Positions 8,001 to 11,226 of a DNA stretch of 11,226 bases are shown here, piece after piece (the first letter of the stretch is position 1; each line of letters opens with the position of its first letter). Location of the stretch: the NCBI GenBank assembly GCA_021814355.1, contig JAKAIJ010000071.1, positions 1 through 11,226 on the forward strand, written 5' to 3'. This DNA comes from Acidobacteriota bacterium. Lineage in GTDB: Bacteria > Acidobacteriota > UBA4820 > DSQY01. The position numbers and the translations under genes are program-made. The notes under the pieces were generated by a model. It saw nothing but the letters and a program-made list of their open reading frames with translations. It had not been told where the DNA came from and ran no database searches.

Positions 8001-10188
8001 CAACCCGGCCAACAGCTACCTGGGGCCGAGCACGGCGGTCTACGACGACGGCGTCTGCGAGGCCTGCCACACCAAGACGACCCACTACCGGAACACCCTG
8101 GCGGGGAGCGACCACACCCACAACCAGAACTCCCGGTGCGTGGACTGCCATGAGCACGCCAAGGGCTTCGGCGCGCGCGAGAGCGTGGGGTGCGCCGGGG
8201 GATTGACGCCGACGGAAGCACGGTGTTCCAACTGCCACGGCAACATCTGGGTCGGAATCACCAACGCCGCCAAGGTCTCCAAGCACCTCGTGGGCGGGAC
8301 CGCCGGGACCAACGACGCCTGCTCGGACAGTGGAATCACGTGGGTCAACACCTACACGGCCGGCACCGCCACCTTCACCCTGGGCAGCGCAACGGTCACG
8401 GGCACGGGCACCGCCTGGTCGGCCGCCACCCACGTGGGCTGGACGATGAAGAACAACGCCACGGGGATCGCCTACGTCGTCACCGCCGTGGCCAGCGCCA
8501 CCTCGCTCACCGTCAACCGGGTCTACATGGAGCCCGCGGCGGCCGGGGTGGCCTACACGCTCAGCTCGCCGTTGAGCGCCAACGGCTCGGCGGTGCGCTC
8601 GTGCACGAACATGTGTCACGACGACCACGTCCACAACAACCCGGGCACGCCGGCCTCCACCCATGAGTACAACGTTTACAAGGACGCCAACACCGGGACC
8701 ACCCGGGCCGAGGCGCGGGCCGCCGACGGCACGGCCACGCTGCCCCTGCCCGGCGGCTCCCAGGGCGTGGCCACCACGGACTTCGACAACACCTCGGCGA
8801 CGGGGGGGATGTGCCTCTCGTGCCACCGGACCAGCGTGGACGCCGCCCACCCCGGCCTGGACCAGGCCTCGTACAACCTCGCCGCCCACAACCGGACGAC
8901 GACCACGCCGGGAGGCAACTGGACCTACACCCAGCACGACGGCGGGCTCTTCGCCCGCAACTGCACCAAGTGCCACACGGACGGGGCGGACACGCGCCCC
9001 AACGACGGCGACACCCCCTTCGGGGCCGTCCATTACTCGGATTTCCCCTCGTTGCTCAACGGGACCACCAACCCCAACGGCAACGCCGCCAACAACTTCG
9101 TCTGCTACAACTGCCACGGGAACGGCACCGAGGGGACCAACTACTCGAACAAGGACATCGCCACGCAGGCCAACAAGGCGAGCCGGCACCCCGTGGACGC
9201 CGACAACGTCCACAGCACCTTCGCCGAGATGAACAACGCCGCCTTCGGCAACACCCTGGGCGCGGCGGCCCGCCACGTCAACTGCCTCGACTGCCACACC
9301 CCGCACGAGGCCAAGGCCGGCACGCACGCCACCCCCGGCAATCTCGCGGGCCCGCCGCTGGAGGGGGCCTGGGGCGCGCAGCTCTCCACCAACCCCGCCT
9401 TCTGGACCAACCCCGTCGCCGGCAACTTCACCAAGAGGACCCTCGTGGCGGGGACGGACGTGGAGGCCACGCTCTGCTTCAAGTGCCACACGAGCTTTTA
9501 CGGCGCCCTGCCCGCCGCGCCCTCCTGGAGCCCCAACACGTGGGCCGAAACGGACGTGGCGAAGGAGTTCAACCCCAACAACGTGGGCAACTTCGCGGGC
9601 ACCTGGGTCAACGGCGAGACGGCGGGCTCCTTCCACCCGGTCCTGGCCACGTGCGGAAGCAACCTCGGCGCCGTTACCCTCACGAACCTGGTGACCACGA
9701 ACTTCCCCTGGAGCACCACGGCCCGCAACCTCATGACCTGCTCCGACTGCCACGAGAGCAACAACGCCGCCGACCCCAACGGCCCCCACGGCTCCACCGC
9801 GGGCTTCATCCTGCGGGGACCCAACACGGCCTGGAACAACACCATCGTGAACGCCAACACGATGCCGGCCACGGTTTTCTGCGCCAACTGCCACCCCACG
9901 AGCTGGGCCAACTCCCGATTCAACCAGCACTCGCGCGCCGACCATTACATCCCCTGTTTCAACTGCCACTCGGCGATCCCCCACGGCAGCCCGCGCCCGG
10001 GTTTCCTCAACAACATGGCGCCGACCGCGGCGAGCGCGAACGTGGGGGGCAACATCGCGGGGTACGACAACGCGGCGCCCTACGCCCAGCCGGGCGCCGG
10101 CAACAGGCTCTACCTGGCCAGCTACCCCGTGAACAACACGACCCAATGGGCTCAGGCCAACTGCGGGTGCAATGGGACGGGGCACTGA
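5014..10188 (+). CDS. Giant exported fusion: beta-sandwich/Fn3 stalk plus 13-14-heme c-type cytochrome
   Basis: A 1724-aa protein started at ATG 5014, with GGGGAG 6 nt upstream. A Sec signal peptide spans residues 1-25 (AAA|Q). Residues 27-250 form a beta-sandwich with the LVVAAV...YGGVAMT...WYLLN...FTGVDQTTP signature of secreted bacterial proteins. Residues 255-395 resemble a domain beginning TTTTTLGNG and 395-505 are Fn3-like. Three tandem four-cysteine repeats occupy 510-809 and an Ig-like domain 811-920. The cytochrome half has CxxCH at 931, 956, 1015, 1042, 1071, 1267, 1317, 1364, 1424, 1488, 1576, 1623 and 1648, plus CTNMCH at 1197-1202. About 26 further histidines allow bis-His ligation. 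A beta-domain insert (1108-1187) separates heme 5 from CTNMCH. The last residues are CGCNGTGH. A cell-surface or extracellular conductive protein held out on a beta stalk is inferred. No membrane anchor or lipobox is seen. Confidence 0.9.
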   Translation: MWRKALPVAFLFGAALLAAPLPAAAQVAQLNAWANVHSSAPANISGTVTSAAFTVSAGTQRILVVAAVMELSANATMTTLSATYGGVAMTPIGTTAALSGREHAAAWYLLNAQIPGGAQTAAVTYTASTGTVTGIHIDWSSFTGVDQTTPINGSSANLSAAANVTFGAVVNYVLNGLTFYAAGNGGTPATETPPAGFTQRLTTTTSAHTSFTADSGLHAAAGSYAAGTTITFGGTTSARSAVVVGSLRPGPTTTTTLGNGAAGTNATVCPGAAGQKLDGFSFVNSAGTNPVTALTVTTTGFAALASLQIWDEAGTTQYFTTVNNPGSNTWNFSGGTSIPVNTTVANFKVLATYQGQATAPAGNTATTAFVSAFTTVNGTAGTDAADTTLTLDNAPPAAPTAPTCTGFSASQINLTWTNPGADFAGALVVRGPAGGAAPTFVPAEGTVYAVGAQGADYIVAVGNVASASDTGLASGTTYAYRIYAYDACANYSTALATSCATAALPGTTTQAPSATVNSCTQITVSAPFSGDANANGNTTFERGPSATGPWTAVCSAAVGASPRSCVASGLTQTTAYYFRVTFADADGVTGTNPQVIGPFTTLDCRVAPDVPTATVNSCTQIVISAPYGGDTNANSTTTFSRGPSATGPWTAVCSGVAGASPRACTDNGVTASTSYYYQVTFADADGVTGTNPQVIGPFTTPVCLVNPTTAGTAGAVVSGCREITVTAPFTGDDNNNGSVLVEYNTTATWPGTTACAAVNGPSPRMCYITGLAPGTTYYVRVTYGDPDGVAGTAVQQLPGTYATPACGADQDPPVLTILAPAENALVSGADVFKVQVYDQGGLVAVNPVQWSLDGAALGAAGVSINVNYACGAGCAVYEIAVPAQAAGSHYITVEATDLAGNRGRVSWGFRAKAAGAGTGRILRRTEGSELCLDCHNLQTHNAQYTTTKYGNWAVDCLTCHTPHQTTNLYLVRPSILTPNSGTKSPVFQVDDRTGRANPANSYLGPSTAVYDDGVCEACHTKTTHYRNTLAGSDHTHNQNSRCVDCHEHAKGFGARESVGCAGGLTPTEARCSNCHGNIWVGITNAAKVSKHLVGGTAGTNDACSDSGITWVNTYTAGTATFTLGSATVTGTGTAWSAATHVGWTMKNNATGIAYVVTAVASATSLTVNRVYMEPAAAGVAYTLSSPLSANGSAVRSCTNMCHDDHVHNNPGTPASTHEYNVYKDANTGTTRAEARAADGTATLPLPGGSQGVATTDFDNTSATGGMCLSCHRTSVDAAHPGLDQASYNLAAHNRTTTTPGGNWTYTQHDGGLFARNCTKCHTDGADTRPNDGDTPFGAVHYSDFPSLLNGTTNPNGNAANNFVCYNCHGNGTEGTNYSNKDIATQANKASRHPVDADNVHSTFAEMNNAAFGNTLGAAARHVNCLDCHTPHEAKAGTHATPGNLAGPPLEGAWGAQLSTNPAFWTNPVAGNFTKRTLVAGTDVEATLCFKCHTSFYGALPAAPSWSPNTWAETDVAKEFNPNNVGNFAGTWVNGETAGSFHPVLATCGSNLGAVTLTNLVTTNFPWSTTARNLMTCSDCHESNNAADPNGPHGSTAGFILRGPNTAWNNTIVNANTMPATVFCANCHPTSWANSRFNQHSRADHYIPCFNCHSAIPHGSPRPGFLNNMAPTAASANVGGNIAGYDNAAPYAQPGAGNRLYLASYPVNNTTQWAQANCGCNGTGH
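6541..6837 (+). repeat. Tandem repeat unit 1 (four-cysteine Fn3-like domain)
   Basis: Codes for residues 510-608 of the giant cytochrome. Cysteines at 519, 554, 565 and 604 give the spacing C-x34-C-x10-C-x38-C, identical in unit 2, which suggests two disulfides. The unit carries a GDANANG loop reminiscent of calcium-binding Asp/Asn loops (inference) and ends in VTGTNPQVIGPFTT, shared exactly with unit 2. Confidence 0.85.
6838..7134 (+). repeat. Tandem repeat unit 2
   Basis: Codes for residues 609-707, offset exactly 297 bp (99 codons) from unit 1. Cysteines lie at 618, 653, 664 and 703. In the DNA segment for the shared FADADGVTG...IGPFTT block the differences from unit 1 lie in third codon positions, so the duplication is old enough for silent drift while the protein is conserved. 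Confidence 0.85.
7135..7440 (+). repeat. Tandem repeat unit 3 (diverged)
   Basis: Codes for residues 708-809. Cysteines at 720, 755, 766 and 806 keep the pattern C-x34-C-x10-C-x39-C. The sequence is otherwise diverged: GDDNNNG replaces GDANANG and YGDPDGVAG replaces FADADGVTG. It is clearly homologous to units 1 and 2 but an older copy. Confidence 0.8.
8335..8574 (+). other. Second beta-domain insert, between heme 5 and the CxxxCH site
   Basis: Codes for residues 1108-1187 of the giant cytochrome, free of cysteine. The pattern GTATFTLGSATVTGTGTAW ... GWTMKNNATGIAYVVTAV ... ATSLTVNRVY ... AAGVAYTL looks like a small beta-domain known to me from phage tail/structural proteins. It separates the heme motifs at 1071 and 1197, the widest gap in the heme chain. 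The family assignment is from memory of the pattern. Confidence 0.5.
8602..8619 (+). other. Non-canonical heme-binding motif CTNMCH (CxxxCH)
   Basis: Codes for residues 1197-1202. Three residues instead of two separate the cysteines, and the usual histidine follows. DDHVH just downstream supplies candidate distal ligands. The coding frame is intact, so this is not a frameshift. Heme attachment here is probable but not certain. Confidence 0.7.
10162..10185 (+). other. C-terminal CGCNGTGH tail of the giant cytochrome
   Basis: The last eight codons read CGCNGTGH before TGA. The two cysteines (1717, 1719) are one residue apart and the final histidine is four residues on. It could be a variant heme site, a disulfide or metal site, or a C-terminal recognition tag. 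The sequence alone does not decide. Confidence 0.6.
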
Positions 10189-10206
10189 TTGACGTCGCGG
10201 AGGTGA

Positions 10207-10211
10207 GGAGG
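10207..10211 (+). promoter_or_regulatory. Shine-Dalgarno sequence for the GTG start of resB
   Basis: GGAGG within TGAGGAGGG lies 10 nt before GTG 10222. The spacing is on the long side, but there is no competing ATG near the start of TM1. The 33-nt gap after the previous stop shows no terminator hairpin, which supports co-transcription. Confidence 0.5.
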
Positions 10212-10221
10212 GCGAGACCGG

Positions 10222-11226
10222 GTGTTTGACTTGTTGAAGCTCTTGAGGTCTCCCGGCCTCGCCCTGGCGGTCCTCCTGTTCCTGGCCCTCTACGCCGCGT
10301 TCGCCGCGTGGCTCCCGGCCGCGCCTCCGGCGGGCGGGTGGCGCGCCGCCACCGGGCTCGACCACCCCTTCTCCTCGTCGCCCTTCCTCGTCGCCTGCGC
10401 CCTCCTCTTTCTCAACACCCTTGCCTGCACCTGGGACCGGACGAACCGGACCCTCTCCCTCTGGCGAGGCGTGGTGCCCCCCTCCGCCCTGCTCCTCGAG
10501 GGAGGAGCGGCGGGAGAGGCGGAGGCGTTCCTCGTGGCCCGGGGGTTTTCGCCGCGGGGGGCGGCGCTCTTCCGCTTCCGGTGGGCCCTCTGGGGCGGCT
10601 GGCTCCTGCACGCGGGCCTCCTGGTCCTCATGGCGGGCGTCCTCGTCCAGAGGATTTTCCACGACTCCGGGACCTTCGAGTTAGCGGAGCGGGAGAGGGT
10701 CAACCTGTCGGCTCCGGAGGCGGTCCTCCACCGCGAGAAGGGGCTGTGGGCCGCGAGCCGCCCGCCCGACGTGAGCGTCGCCCTCGACGCCTTCGATCCT
10801 TACCAGCACCAGCGGGGCTACGCTCCGGACCGCTCCAGCCGGCTCACCCTCGAGGCCCCGGGCCGTCCGCCGGTGACGGGGACCCTCGACCGGGCTCAAG
10901 GGCTCGCCCTCGGCGGAACCACGATCTACCAGGCCATTCCGTCGGGGATCGCCCTGGTCCTGGAGATCCCAGGGTCGGGGGCCCGGGTGCTCCGCCTGAG
11001 GGCGGATGGCGAGCGCCGCGCCTTCCGCGACGTGGTTGACCCGGCGGGCCGCCCGGCGCGCTTCGTGGCCCAGAGCGAGCGGCCGCTCGACGACCGCCTC
11101 GGTACGGGGGCTCTCCGGCTCTGGCTCGAGCAGGAGCGCGCGGCGGGGCCGATCGCTCTGGGTGCACCGTTCGATTTCGGGGGCCGTCCGGCGAAGGTGG
11201 TTGCCGTCACCCGGTGGGCCGGCTTC
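10222..11226 (+). CDS. resB: ResB-like cytochrome c biogenesis protein (System II), partial at right edge
   Basis: 335 codons are visible from a GTG start and the frame is open at the window edge. ResB (Ccs1/CcsB) forms with CcsA the membrane complex that exports heme and attaches it to CxxCH motifs outside the cytoplasmic membrane. Visible features: TM1 at 11-32 after LKLLRSPG; HPFSSSPF leading into TM2 (54-70) and LFLNTLACTWDRT, a typical ResB signature; TM3 at 121-143 with an in-membrane histidine (H130), a candidate heme ligand; then a large periplasmic domain containing LALGGTTIYQA, matching the family's G-x-x-IYQ motif. The C-terminal membrane segment would lie beyond the window, as ResB proteins are usually about 350-550 aa. 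It follows the giant cytochrome by 33 nt without a terminator, so it is probably the maturation gene of the same operon. A CcsA-type gene is expected next. Confidence 0.88.
   Translation, partial: MFDLLKLLRSPGLALAVLLFLALYAAFAAWLPAAPPAGGWRAATGLDHPFSSSPFLVACALLFLNTLACTWDRTNRTLSLWRGVVPPSALLLEGGAAGEAEAFLVARGFSPRGAALFRFRWALWGGWLLHAGLLVLMAGVLVQRIFHDSGTFELAERERVNLSAPEAVLHREKGLWAASRPPDVSVALDAFDPYQHQRGYAPDRSSRLTLEAPGRPPVTGTLDRAQGLALGGTTIYQAIPSGIALVLEIPGSGARVLRLRADGERRAFRDVVDPAGRPARFVAQSERPLDDRLGTGALRLWLEQERAAGPIALGAPFDFGGRPAKVVAVTRWAGF

Noticed and set aside
5029..10662. Open frame of 1877 codons on the minus strand opposite the giant cytochrome
   Set aside because: Shadow of the real gene: the plus strand has ordered CxxCH motifs and a signal peptide, whereas the minus frame is Gly/Arg/Val/His-rich without motifs and also crosses into the resB gene.

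Overview
The window is GC-rich bacterial DNA with strongly G/C-biased third codon positions. It holds one divergent partial gene on the minus strand and, after a 675-bp intergenic region, four tightly packed plus-strand genes that read as one operon. The multiheme c-type cytochromes, the beta-rich extracellular domains fused to them, an NHL-propeller secreted protein and a ResB-type cytochrome c maturation protein point to a metal-reducing or otherwise electroactive bacterium of the Desulfobacterota/Desulfuromonadia, Myxococcota (Anaeromyxobacter-like) or Acidobacteriota (Geothrix-like) kind. The exact lineage cannot be fixed from the sequence alone.

Layout: (1) 1-191, minus strand: N-terminus of a lipoprotein cut by the window edge. 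(2) 192-866: divergent regulatory region with a candidate sigma70 promoter for each direction, an 18-bp perfect palindrome and several weaker repeats. (3) 867-3941: exported 1024-aa protein with PKD/Ig-like domains, an NHL beta-propeller and fibronectin-III-like domains, without heme motifs. (4) 3938-4987: 349-aa exported pentaheme cytochrome, joined to gene 3 by an ATGA stop/start overlap and carrying a beta-domain insert between hemes 3 and 4. (5) 5014-10188: 1724-aa exported fusion. Its first half is beta-sandwich and Fn3-like domains, including three tandem four-cysteine repeats. Its second half carries 13 CxxCH motifs plus one CxxxCH and an unusual C-terminal CxC-x4-H tail. (6) 10222-11226: ResB-like cytochrome c biogenesis protein, cut by the right edge.

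Working model (inference): the operon makes an extracellular or cell-surface electron-transfer module. The NHL/Fn3 protein would be a secreted scaffold or binding partner, the pentaheme cytochrome a periplasmic or extracellular carrier, and the giant fusion a cytochrome that places a 13- to 14-heme wire on an adhesive or spacer stalk. The ResB protein, probably paired with a CcsA-type gene beyond the window, would attach heme to these proteins by the System II route. The most unusual points are the CxxxCH site and CxC-x4-H tail of the giant cytochrome next to a possibly dedicated maturase, and the phage-tail-like beta-domains placed between heme groups in both cytochromes.
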